Below, one piece after another: positions 23,343-30,717 of a stretch of DNA of 37,039 nt. Position 1 is the first letter of the stretch; the number at the start of each line of letters is the position of its first letter. A model generated the notes under the pieces. The model searched no databases. It was not told the DNA's origin and was given only the letters and a program-made list of their open reading frames with translations. Origin of the DNA: Methanobacteriota archaeon (GTDB lineage: Archaea > Thermoplasmatota > Thermoplasmata > RBG-16-68-12); contig VBMN01000076.1 of the NCBI GenBank assembly GCA_005878385.1, positions 1-37,039 of the forward strand, written 5' to 3'. Position numbers and translations under genes: made by a program.

Positions 23343-23689
23343 TGCGTCACCTCGCGAGATCCGGCCGCCATGACCCATCGCGTGGCCCAAACCTCCAGGT
23401 CGCGGATCGCCTCGAACAGGTCCTGCCCTTTCGGCGACAGGCGGTACTCGACCGCCACCGGCCGGTCCAGGTGGACCTTTCGCTCCGCGATCCCGACTTC
23501 CTCGAGCTCCTTCAGCGTCTTCGCGAGGGAGCTCTGGCAGATCCCCGTGGCCACGCGCAGTTCGTTGAACCGCTTGGGCCCGGTGAGGAGGCTGTGCAGG
23601 ACCGTCAATTTGAGCTCGGAGCCGATCACCTCGAAGGCGAACATCGCTCCGCACCCCGGTCCCGAACAGGGACTCTCTTCCTCGGCCAT
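23339..23689 (-). CDS. HxlR-type winged-helix regulator
   Basis: From the ATG at 23689 the protein is 116 residues; a TTG at 23707 is an alternative, but the promoter places transcription start next to it. The HxlR pattern is clear: GSELKLTVLHSLLTGPKRFNEL, then SSLAKTLKELEEVGIAERKV and VEYRLSPKG. The N-terminus has the family's conserved Cys plus a second one (C8 and C13 in SPCSGPGCGAM), a possible redox or metal switch. It heads the operon with tfb, aIF1 and the MDR gene, so it may autoregulate it. Confidence 0.88.
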   Translation of the reverse strand: MAEEESPCSGPGCGAMFAFEVIGSELKLTVLHSLLTGPKRFNELRVATGICQSSLAKTLKELEEVGIAERKVHLDRPVAVEYRLSPKGQDLFEAIRDLEVWATRWVMAAGSREVTQ

Positions 23690-23725
23690 GGTGTTTCGTT
23701 CTCGCAATAGTATATGGGGTGCCCG

Positions 23726-23737
23726 CCGTATAAATAG
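23726..23737 (-). promoter_or_regulatory. TATA box for the hxlR-tfb-aIF1-MDR operon
   Basis: The minus strand reads CTATTTATACGG, a strong archaeal TATA box. Transcription is predicted near 23706, giving a leader of about 17 nt before the hxlR ATG at 23689. Confidence 0.7.
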
Positions 23738-23740
23738 TTT

Positions 23741-23776
23741 CGTTTCCGTACCACGTTTCGGGTGAGAACCAGGTTC
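23741..23776. promoter_or_regulatory. Operator-like repeats upstream of hxlR
   Basis: Just upstream of the TATA box are a CGTTTC direct repeat (23741-23746 and 23754-23759, 13 bp apart) and the perfect palindrome GAACC-A-GGTTC (23766-23776). Their position fits binding sites for an autoregulating HxlR protein, but no binding consensus is known for this one. Confidence 0.35.
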
Positions 23777-23861
23777 AACTTAGAAACGAGTCGCTCTCGA
23801 GAGGCGTCACAGCCAGCGGTCACGACGGCCTTGCTCTCGGTAAAGAACCGGATCGCGACCC

Positions 23862-25226
23862 TCACCGGCCCTTTCCGGCGAGGGCCATGTCGAGGCTGTC
23901 TCCCAGGAGGTCGAGGGCCGTATCCATGAGGGGGAGCGGGATGTTGATCGGCGGGAGCAGTCGGACGCAGTTGTTGTAGAAGCCCGCCGTGAGGAGCATC
24001 AGTCCGTTCTTGAGGCCCGCGAGCTGCACCGCCCGGGCCAGGTCCGCGTCGGGCTCCTTCGTCCGGCGGTCCTTCACGAACTCGAGGGCCCACATCGCTC
24101 CGATCCCGCGGGCTTCTCCGACGCATTCGTGGCTCTCGGCCATCTCGTCGAGGCGCTGGCGAATCTGCCTCTCGAGTCGTTTCGTCCCCGGGAGGGCTTT
24201 CTCGATCTCGTCCACCGCTTTGAGCGCGGCGGCGCACACGACCGGATTCCCGCCGAACGTGCCGCCCAAGGATGCGGGCCCGGGTGCATCCATCACGGAC
24301 GGTTTCCCGGTGACGCCCCCGAAGGGGAGACCGCCGCCGATGGCCTTCCCGCTCACGAGGACGTCCGGCACCGTGTTCCAGTGTTCGATCGCCCACATCT
24401 TCCCGGTCCGGCCTGCGCCCGCTTGGACTTCGTCATCGATCAGGACGATTCCATATTGGTCGCATAGGCGACGGAGGAGGGGGAAGAATTCCTTCGGGGG
24501 CACGATCATGCCCCCTTCTCCCTGGACCGGCTCCGCGAGGATCGCCGCGACGCGACCGGCCGCCTCGGGCACGTTAATCAATCGCTCAAGCTCCTCGACC
24601 CGGGCCTTCGCGACGTCAGCGGGAGCACGCCCTTCCGGATCTCGATACGGATACGCGTAGTCAGCGAGGAGGACCTCGCGAACGAGGGGCCCGAAGCCCT
24701 CGCGGTACGGCTTCTCCTTCCCCGTGAGGCTGATGTCGAGCAACGTGCGACCGTGGAAGGCCGTCTTGAAGGAGACGAGCCACGCCTTCTTCGTCGCCAC
24801 GCGGGCGACCTTCACCGCGTTCTCGATGGCCTCGGAGCCCGAATTCAGGAAGATTGACTTCGTGAGACCGGGTGGCGCGATGTCGGCCATGCGTTCCGCG
24901 AGGTCCAGATAGGGCCCGTACGTCGCCACCATGAAGCTCACATGCGTCAGGCGATCGAGCTGGTCCTTCGCGGCTCGGACGATGGACGGGGGACGATGGC
25001 CCACCGTCTGGACGCCAATCCCGCCAACCAGGTCCACATAGACGTTCCCGTCCGCGTCGCGCACGAACGGGCCCTCCGCCCATGTGACGTCGATCGGGAG
25101 GGCGACCCGCACCCCGTTCGTGATGAATTTCTCCTTCCGCGCGAGTGCGGCTTTCGACTTCGGCCCCGGCGGCACCGCGACGATCTTCGGTCCGCGCGCG
25201 CTCCGTGACGACTTCGGTTTCGCCAT
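23862..25226 (-). CDS. Class III PLP aminotransferase (GABA transaminase-like)
   Basis: The 454-residue protein is a complete fold-type I, class III aminotransferase. The PLP Lys is K294 in VSGKAIGGGLPFGG; the ring-nitrogen Asp is D265 in LIDDEVQAGAGRTG. FLNSGSEAIENAVKVAR and AFHGRT complete the cofactor site, and E235 is in AEPVQGEGG. Substrates in the family include 4-aminobutyrate, ornithine and acetylornithine, and some archaeal members are amino-acid racemases. The N-terminal 28 residues are basic and Pro-rich. It follows the MFS transporter on the same strand but has its own TATA box in between. Confidence 0.9.
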   Translation of the reverse strand: MAKPKSSRSARGPKIVAVPPGPKSKAALARKEKFITNGVRVALPIDVTWAEGPFVRDADGNVYVDLVGGIGVQTVGHRPPSIVRAAKDQLDRLTHVSFMVATYGPYLDLAERMADIAPPGLTKSIFLNSGSEAIENAVKVARVATKKAWLVSFKTAFHGRTLLDISLTGKEKPYREGFGPLVREVLLADYAYPYRDPEGRAPADVAKARVEELERLINVPEAAGRVAAILAEPVQGEGGMIVPPKEFFPLLRRLCDQYGIVLIDDEVQAGAGRTGKMWAIEHWNTVPDVLVSGKAIGGGLPFGGVTGKPSVMDAPGPASLGGTFGGNPVVCAAALKAVDEIEKALPGTKRLERQIRQRLDEMAESHECVGEARGIGAMWALEFVKDRRTKEPDADLARAVQLAGLKNGLMLLTAGFYNNCVRLLPPINIPLPLMDTALDLLGDSLDMALAGKGR

Positions 25227-25280
25227 TGTATCGTGCTTCGGGTGCCTTCGCGGCGCCTGGTCGAAGGGAACAAGTCACGG

Positions 25281-25290
25281 GGTTATAGGC
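25281..25290 (-). promoter_or_regulatory. TATA box for the aminotransferase
   Basis: The minus strand reads GCCTATAACC, about 60 nt before the ATG at 25226, giving a leader of about 34 nt. It lies just past the stop of the MFS gene. Confidence 0.5.
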
Positions 25291-25308
25291 TTTCCATCCG
25301 ACGGCGCA

Positions 25309-26646
25309 TCAGGTGAAGACCTGTCCCTTCGTCTCGGGCCCGATCCCCGCGAGGACGAATCCACCGAGGGCCATGACCACCGCGATCGCGGTGAGGGGAG
25401 CGATGATGCCACCCGTCGAGGCGTACAAAGCACCGAACAAGACAGGGCCCAAGATGGCGGTGACTTTTCCCACTCCTTCCGCCATCCCGAATCCCGTTGC
25501 CCGGTACTGCGTAGGGAAAAGCTCGCTCGTGTACGGATACACGGCCCCCCACGCACCCAAGTTGAAAAAGCTCACTAGCGCGAGGCTGACGAACAACGCC
25601 CAAAGCTCCGTCGCGGTCGCGAAGAAATATCCGCTCACGCCGCCCAAGATCAGGAAGACCGCCAAGGTCCGCTTGCGTCCCCAGGCCTCGACGAGGAACA
25701 TTGAGACGAGGTAGCCCGGGAACTGCGCGAAGGCAGAGACGATGAAGAACTCGGCGAGAAGCCGGACGTCCAATCCGACCGCCGCGAAGACGGGAAGGGC
25801 AAAGGGAAGCGACAGGAACAGGCCGTAATAACTGAAGTTCAAAGCGATCCATACAACGATGGTGACCGCTGAACGTCGAAGGAGCCGGCCGCCGAACAGC
25901 GCCGAAATCGGAGCGCGGGGGATCGTCTGTTCCTTCGAAAGGGACTCGGTGGCCACGCTCAGGCCCGTCACACGCCGCAGGACCTTCGCCGCGTCATCAA
26001 GACGACCTTGTCGCGCGAAATAGAACGGACTCTCGGGCACGGTGGCCCGGGCTAGGAAGGCGATGAAGGCCGGGAACGCCGCGGCGACGAACAGCCAGCG
26101 CCACTGACCGCCGCCCTGGATGATGAAGATCCACCAGAAGCCGATCGCCAGGAGGAATCCGATCGGCCAGAAGAAGTCGAGGAGCACCATGTACCGGCCG
26201 CGGGATTGCGGGGGCAGGAACTCCGAGAGCAGGGAAGGGTCCACGACGAGCATGCCCCCCAGACCGAGGCCCGCGAGCAACCGGAAACCGAAGACACTCC
26301 ATGGGTCCCACGCGACCGCGGTCAGCGCCGTGAACACGGAGTACCAAAGGATGCTCGTGAGGAAGACCGTGCGACGACCGCGATCGTCGGCGAGGCGCCC
26401 GAGGAGGAGGCTGCCGATGAACGAGCCGATTAGCGTCGCCGACGCGACTAAGAAATAGAGGACGGGATTCGACGCAGGCGTCAAGCCGAACTGAGAGAAA
26501 ATCGTGGGCAAGACGAATCCAATCAGGATGATCTCAAACGCGACAAAGGTCCAGGCGAATCCGGTCAAGAGGACGACGCGGCGATGGAACGAGGTGAACC
26601 CTCCCTCCCGCAAAACGTCCTCCACGGAGCGGGTCGCTGTGGCCAC
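25309..26646 (-). CDS. MFS transporter (sugar porter / metabolite:H+ symporter type)
   Basis: The 445-residue protein has about 12 hydrophobic segments split by a central loop (about residues 220-250). The MFS signature between helices 2 and 3 is GRLADDRGRR, and LLSEFLPPQSRGRYM after helix 4 matches the sugar-porter/SV2-like branch. The repeated half-signature GYLVSMFLVEAWGRKR precedes helix 9. It imports or exports an organic solute using the proton gradient; the substrate is unknown. The minus strand CTCAAATAGACC at 26664-26675 may be its promoter. Confidence 0.9.
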   Translation of the reverse strand: MATATRSVEDVLREGGFTSFHRRVVLLTGFAWTFVAFEIILIGFVLPTIFSQFGLTPASNPVLYFLVASATLIGSFIGSLLLGRLADDRGRRTVFLTSILWYSVFTALTAVAWDPWSVFGFRLLAGLGLGGMLVVDPSLLSEFLPPQSRGRYMVLLDFFWPIGFLLAIGFWWIFIIQGGGQWRWLFVAAAFPAFIAFLARATVPESPFYFARQGRLDDAAKVLRRVTGLSVATESLSKEQTIPRAPISALFGGRLLRRSAVTIVVWIALNFSYYGLFLSLPFALPVFAAVGLDVRLLAEFFIVSAFAQFPGYLVSMFLVEAWGRKRTLAVFLILGGVSGYFFATATELWALFVSLALVSFFNLGAWGAVYPYTSELFPTQYRATGFGMAEGVGKVTAILGPVLFGALYASTGGIIAPLTAIAVVMALGGFVLAGIGPETKGQVFT

Positions 26647-26728
26647 AAGCCGCGGAGAGCGACGGTCTATTTGAGGATTCGCGGGACGCCTCGCCTCCAG
26701 GGAAAAGGAGGCGGCGAAGAAGGTTCGG

Positions 26729-27703
26729 TCACCGGGGGATGGGCGTCGGAAACTCGATTGGGACCGCCCGGGTCGGATCTCGCTTCGGATATTCTTTCAC
26801 GTAGGCTCCGTAGAATGGGACTCGGTTCGCGACGACGCGCCGAAATGCATCGCGGACGCCATCGTCATCAAGGCCACGGGTCGGAATCAAGTCGTCGTTC
26901 CGATTCAAACAGCCTTTCAGTTCTCCGTTGTGAGTCACTCGGATCCGGTGGCAGTTCATGCAGAACTCCGCATTGTATACGGGATCCACGACCTCGACCT
27001 CCGCGCCATGGAACAGGTAGATCCGTCGATGGTGCATCTCTCTCACGAGGACCTTGTCTGCGCGGACTTCCAACCATTTCTTCAGGGAGTCGATGTCCAC
27101 CATCCATTCCTGCTGACCGACGAGCTCGGGCATGAACTGAATCAACTGAAGCTTGAGGCCATCCCCGTTCGAGATGAAGTCAATCATCTCGGGGATGTGC
27201 GCGAGCGTGTGCTTGAACACGACCATGTTCAACTTTACGGGCTTCAATCCAACTCGCAAAGCCTCCTCGATCCCGCGGAGGACCGGCGCGAGTTGTCCCT
27301 TTCGGATCTCTTGGAAGGCCACTGGATCCAAGGAGTCGATCGAGACGTTCACCCGTTTGAGGCCGGCCGACCTAAGGCCCTCTGCGCGTTTCGCGAGCAT
27401 CGACCCGTTCGTCGTCATCGAGACGTCAGGAATCTGCCGCACGGCGCGGTCAATGATGTCCTCCATGTCCAGCCGAACGAGCGGCTCGCCTCCGGTGAAT
27501 TTCACGGACCGGATTCCAAACTCGCGCGCAATCCGGAGGAGACGTTCAATCTCGTCGACGGCCATTTCATCTTCGTGAGGCATCCTTGGCGTGAGGATCG
27601 GGCCGAGGCCCTCATCATGGCAATAGATGCAGCCGAAGTTGCATCGCTTCGTCACGCTCACACGAATGTCCGTGACGCCGCGACCGAACGCGTCGACGAG
27701 CAT
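26729..27703 (-). CDS. moaA: GTP 3',8-cyclase MoaA
   Basis: The 324-residue protein is a radical SAM enzyme that converts GTP to 3',8-cyclo-7,8-dihydro-GTP, the first step of molybdopterin synthesis. The N-terminal 4Fe-4S motif is C21-x3-C25-x2-C28 (KRCNFGCIYCHDEG). VKFTGGEPLVR is the SAM-contacting GGEP block. The second 4Fe-4S cluster motif is complete at the C-terminus: C248, C251 and C265 (FCMNCHRIR ... LKGCLNR). A molybdenum- or tungsten-dependent enzyme is thus implied elsewhere in the genome. No other moa gene is adjacent. Confidence 0.93.
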   Translation of the reverse strand: MLVDAFGRGVTDIRVSVTKRCNFGCIYCHDEGLGPILTPRMPHEDEMAVDEIERLLRIAREFGIRSVKFTGGEPLVRLDMEDIIDRAVRQIPDVSMTTNGSMLAKRAEGLRSAGLKRVNVSIDSLDPVAFQEIRKGQLAPVLRGIEEALRVGLKPVKLNMVVFKHTLAHIPEMIDFISNGDGLKLQLIQFMPELVGQQEWMVDIDSLKKWLEVRADKVLVREMHHRRIYLFHGAEVEVVDPVYNAEFCMNCHRIRVTHNGELKGCLNRNDDLIPTRGLDDDGVRDAFRRVVANRVPFYGAYVKEYPKRDPTRAVPIEFPTPIPR

Positions 27704-27730
27704 GGGAATGCGTGGAATCCCAGGGTCGCG

Positions 27731-27740
27731 CTAAATAGTT
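27731..27740 (-). promoter_or_regulatory. TATA box for moaA
   Basis: The minus strand reads AACTATTTAG, centred 32 nt before the ATG at 27703. Confidence 0.55.
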
Positions 27741-27825
27741 GGTGGCGCCTCGAACGCGCGGTCTCCAGGGAAAATCCAAATCGGGCGCACCCGAGCGATC
27801 CGATCCGTCCCTCGACGCTTCCGAA

Positions 27826-27835
27826 TGTTTTTATA
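27826..27835 (+). promoter_or_regulatory. TATA box for the SSB gene
   Basis: TGTTTTTATA predicts transcription from about 27858, leaving a 5' leader of about 84 nt before the ATG at 27942. This is much longer than in neighbouring genes and could hold a regulatory structure; CCGAC and GTCGG segments within it could pair. Confidence 0.55.
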
Positions 27836-27941
27836 GCAGCGGTTCGTGAGGACAGCTAGCCCACATCGTCTGAATTCGCCTGGTGGTAGGTTTTTCCCGA
27901 CCCTTTGCGACTCGGCGGCTTGTGTCGGCAGAAGTGAAAGC

Positions 27942-28466
27942 ATGGACGAAAAGACAATGACGAAAGTGAAAGACCTGACCCCCGCATCCAAGCAGGTAAA
28001 TGTCTTGGTAAAGGTCGTCGGGTTGAGCGAAGAGCGAGAGATCACGTCGAAGTTCGGCGAAGCGAGAAAGCTCGTCGAGGCGACGGTTGGGGACGAGACC
28101 GCGACGGTCCTGCTCACCCTCTGGAACGACCAGATCGGTCAGGTCCAGAAGGATGAGACGGTCCTGGTCGACAACGGCTACGTGACCCTTGTGCGCGGCC
28201 ACATCCGGCTCAACGTCGGCAAGTACGGGTCGATGACGAAGTCGGACCAGACGATCGAGACGGTGAACACCGCCCTCGACGTCAGCGCGGTCGAATACGA
28301 GCGCGAGCCCCGCTACCGAAGCGGCGGCTACAGCGGCGAGCGACGCGGTGGCGGCGGAGGGGACCGACAATTCGAGTTCGGGACCTTCGGCGGCGGCCGG
28401 GGTGGCGGCGGCGGCAGCGGCGGTCGCGATCGCGACCGGCGAGACCGCGGCCGACGGCGTTTCTGA
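27942..28466 (+). CDS. Single-stranded DNA-binding protein, OB-fold with Gly/Arg tail
   Basis: From the ATG at 27942 the protein is 174 residues. Residues 5-110 form one OB-fold like crenarchaeal SSB/RPA: MTKVKDLTPASKQVNVLVKV, TATVLLTLWNDQIGQV, VDNGYVTLVRGHIRLNVGKYG. The remaining 60 residues are a flexible tail rich in Gly and Arg (RRGGGGGDRQFEFGTFGGG), ending DRRDRGRRRF. It should bind single-stranded DNA or RNA in replication and repair. The upstream in-frame GTG at 27846 is too close to the TATA box to be the start. Confidence 0.88.
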   Translation: MDEKTMTKVKDLTPASKQVNVLVKVVGLSEEREITSKFGEARKLVEATVGDETATVLLTLWNDQIGQVQKDETVLVDNGYVTLVRGHIRLNVGKYGSMTKSDQTIETVNTALDVSAVEYEREPRYRSGGYSGERRGGGGGDRQFEFGTFGGGRGGGGGSGGRDRDRRDRGRRRF

Positions 28467-28480
28467 ACCAGATTCAACGA

Positions 28481-28505
28481 CCTGGCCTTCGGGCCAGGAT
28501 TTTCC
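28481..28505 (+). terminator. Hairpin with UUCG tetraloop after the SSB gene
   Basis: CCTGGCC-TTCG-GGCCAGG is a perfect 7-bp stem closed by a UUCG tetraloop, followed by ATTTTCCTTTTC. It lies 15 nt after the SSB stop and before the convergent gene at 28575. It fits a transcript terminator or a 3'-end-stabilising hairpin. Confidence 0.7.
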
Positions 28506-28574
28506 TTTTCTACGCGGTCGAGCGACCGCTCTCTCCATCGCTGATGGCCCGCGTTTCTCAAACACGGGACTCGA

Positions 28575-28808
28575 TTAGCGGCGTCGTGGCGGTCGGCGGT
28601 CGTCTGACCGTTCCGGCATCTGATAAATTCGTTCGGGCTGTCGGGACTCGAGCCGGCCGTTGTAGAAGGCGCGGGCGTTTTCCTCCGTGACTTCGACGTG
28701 CAGCAAGTCCAATTTCGACTTCATGAGGTTGCGGAACTTCTCCCGTTTCGACTTGTTCTCCTCATTCCACATACGCGTGAAGTGCTGGTTCTTGAAGTCC
28801 TCGACCAT
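28575..28808 (-). CDS. Small highly charged protein, unrecognised
   Basis: From the ATG at 28808 the product is 77 residues; an in-frame extension reaches 28841. It is dominated by Lys, Arg and Glu, with a helical middle (NEENKSKREKFRNLMKSKL) and a tail ending RSDDRRPPRRR. The DLLHVEVTEENARAFYNGRL segment looks like a short folded motif. There is no known family. It is convergent with the SSB gene, and its tail resembles RNA- or DNA-binding tails. Confidence 0.55.
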   Translation of the reverse strand: MVEDFKNQHFTRMWNEENKSKREKFRNLMKSKLDLLHVEVTEENARAFYNGRLESRQPERIYQMPERSDDRRPPRRR

Positions 28809-28943
28809 CGACGGCACCGCCCTTAGGCTCGGCGAGAACACGGTCGGAGTGCGAGACAGCCGACTCGGTTCGTCCGCGCGCTGAGGACAACGGGAGCGAG
28901 GAGACCCTCGTTCATAAGCCTTTTCTCGCTGCCGACCCGAAGC

Positions 28944-29264
28944 TCAATAGGTGAAGGTGACGATCACGTCGTCCCCAACCACTTCGATCCGGTATACGTT
29001 CAGTGGAAATTTCGCTGGAAGATCCTTCGGCTGGCCCGATTGAAGATCCCAGGCGCCGTTGCAGTCCTTGCATACGATCGCGATTCGGTCCCGATCCACG
29101 TGGCCATCCGTCAGCATGGCCCACTTGTACGTGCACGCCTCGTCCACGCAATAGAACCGGTCCCCGAGGCGCACGACCATGACGTCGTACCCCATGATCT
29201 CGAAGTGCCTCGGAGCCCCATCGGGGATGTCTTCGACCTTGCACAGCGTGACGTCCTGTTCCAT
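28944..29264 (-). CDS. Rieske-type ferredoxin-like protein with altered ligands
   Basis: The 106-residue protein follows the NirD/Rieske ferredoxin layout: YDVMVVRLGDRFYCVDEACTY, then a loop, then VCKDCNGAWDLQSG and a C-terminal VYRIEVVGDDVIV strand. In true Rieske proteins the ligands are CxH and CxxH. Here the first is C44-T-Y46 and the second C65-K-D-C68, so both His positions are replaced while Cys is gained. A standard His2Cys2 [2Fe-2S] cluster cannot form in the usual way. It may bind another cluster or metal, or have lost the cofactor. A CCTTAAGG element at 29288-29298 (minus) precedes it. Confidence 0.75.
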   Translation of the reverse strand: MEQDVTLCKVEDIPDGAPRHFEIMGYDVMVVRLGDRFYCVDEACTYKWAMLTDGHVDRDRIAIVCKDCNGAWDLQSGQPKDLPAKFPLNVYRIEVVGDDVIVTFTY

Positions 29265-29287
29265 CGGCGAGGCGAACCCAGTGGGTG

Positions 29288-29298
29288 CCTTAAGGATT
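29288..29298 (-). promoter_or_regulatory. TATA-like element for the Rieske-like gene
   Basis: The minus strand reads ATCCTTAAGGC, centred about 28 nt before the ATG at 29264. Confidence 0.4.
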
Positions 29299-29304
29299 TG
29301 CGGC

Positions 29305-30717
29305 TCACGCGGCCTTTCGACGCAGGAGAGACGCGAACCAATTTCTGGCGGGGTGCGGAGGCGCGACTATAGGCGGGGGAGCCGACCCGACCCGCAGGAC
29401 GATACCATCCACGCCATGGATGTACACCTTCGATTCGGCTGGCAAGTTCTCGTCCGAGATTGCCTGCCAGAGTTCGCCTCGATGGGTCACGTAGCCTTTC
29501 TCCCCGGGCCGGACCTCCTCCTTCACAATCGCGGGCAGTCCAGTCATCTCACCGACGATCGGGGTCCGGTGTCGAACCTGCTGAACTTTGTACATGGCGA
29601 AGAGCAGAAAGCCGCCGAAGAAACCGGTCGGTGTAAGCAGGGCCGCAAGGAAGTACAGTTGATAGTCCGGTGAGACGGCGAACCGCGGCGGTCGGAGAGG
29701 GGCGAGGAACGCAGCGGCAAGGATAATCGCAATGATGCCGCCGATGCCGAATATCCCGTGTCCCGGCGTCTTGACTTCGATGATGATCAGCACGACGCCG
29801 ACGATGAAGAGGAGGAGCGCGATCGGATCGACGCTGAACCCGAGGCCGATCAAGGCGAGGAGGAGGACGATGACTCCGGCGATTTCCGCACCGTGTCCCG
29901 GCGCCGATATCCCGAAGATCACGAGATAGATTCCGAGGATGAGGAGCAGGGACGAAACGAGTGGGTCGGACAACGCCCGGAGGAGCGAGACCCGGCTGGA
30001 CGAACTGAACGTCACGATCTCGGCGCCCGCCGTATTCAGGGTGAAATCCTTGTAAACGGTCGCATTGCTTTGAACGACCACCCGGCGGCCGTTCGCGAAG
30101 GTAGCGAACTCCTCCGGACTCTGTGCGACGAGTTCCGTGGCGCCTCGGCTCTGGGCTTGCGTCGCATTGAGGTTGAGGTTATCGACGACGAAGGCAGAGG
30201 CCAGATCGATCGGACGGTTGTGAAGCGCAAGCTCCTCCGAAATCGCCGTCACGACCGCGTTGATGATCTTCGGGTCGGTCACAGGAACGACGCCGCCCGG
30301 CCCGACCTCGACCGGCTGAACGGAGCCGATCGTCGTGCCGGGAGCCATGGCGGCGAGATCCGTGGACACGAGGAGGATGGTCCCCGCACTCCATGCATGC
30401 GCCCCGACCGGCCCGACCCAACCAAGAATGGGCACATCGCGCGCGTTATTGAACATCTCCGCAAGCGCGACGGTTTCTGCAAGCCCCCCGCCCGGCGTAT
30501 CGAACCGGATCATGAGGGCCGAATACCCGCCACTCCGCGCCTCACCTACGGCCTCTTGCAGGTAGTCGACCGTGGAGCGATCGATCGCGCCAGTCACCTC
30601 GGCGAGGAGAATCCGCGGCCCCTGGGCTCGGACCGCGGGCATCGCGCCCGCCAGGACGGTGGCCAGAAGGCCGATCAGCAGGACGACGCGCACTCGCCTC
30701 GCGGCAACGGACCTCAC
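29305..30717 (-). CDS. NfeD-family membrane serine protease (long form, ClpP-like)
   Basis: The 470-residue protein starts with GTG at 30717, which overlaps the slipin stop (GTGA). A signal segment (about residues 10-30) precedes a ClpP/crotonase-like protease domain with the Ser-Lys dyad: S110 in GAHAWSAGT and probably K150 in VTDPKIINAV. Four to five membrane helices follow (about 255-385), then a soluble C-terminal NfeD OB-fold (GLPAIVKEEVRPGEKGYVTHRG ... VDGIVLRVG). In Pyrococcus the paired protease cleaves the C-terminal region of its partner stomatin. The upstream gene here is exactly such a slipin. Confidence 0.92.
   Translation of the reverse strand: MRSVAARRVRVVLLIGLLATVLAGAMPAVRAQGPRILLAEVTGAIDRSTVDYLQEAVGEARSGGYSALMIRFDTPGGGLAETVALAEMFNNARDVPILGWVGPVGAHAWSAGTILLVSTDLAAMAPGTTIGSVQPVEVGPGGVVPVTDPKIINAVVTAISEELALHNRPIDLASAFVVDNLNLNATQAQSRGATELVAQSPEEFATFANGRRVVVQSNATVYKDFTLNTAGAEIVTFSSSSRVSLLRALSDPLVSSLLLILGIYLVIFGISAPGHGAEIAGVIVLLLALIGLGFSVDPIALLLFIVGVVLIIIEVKTPGHGIFGIGGIIAIILAAAFLAPLRPPRFAVSPDYQLYFLAALLTPTGFFGGFLLFAMYKVQQVRHRTPIVGEMTGLPAIVKEEVRPGEKGYVTHRGELWQAISDENLPAESKVYIHGVDGIVLRVGSAPPPIVAPPHPARNWFASLLRRKAA

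Noticed and set aside
22422-23765. 447-codon plus-strand ORF opposite tfb and hxlR
   Set aside because: Antisense shadow running through two well-recognised genes and the hxlR promoter.
23794-23803. CTCTCGAGAG palindrome as a terminator of the aminotransferase gene
   Set aside because: The palindrome leaves no loop for a stable hairpin and is followed only by a weak T-rich stretch; not strong enough to call.
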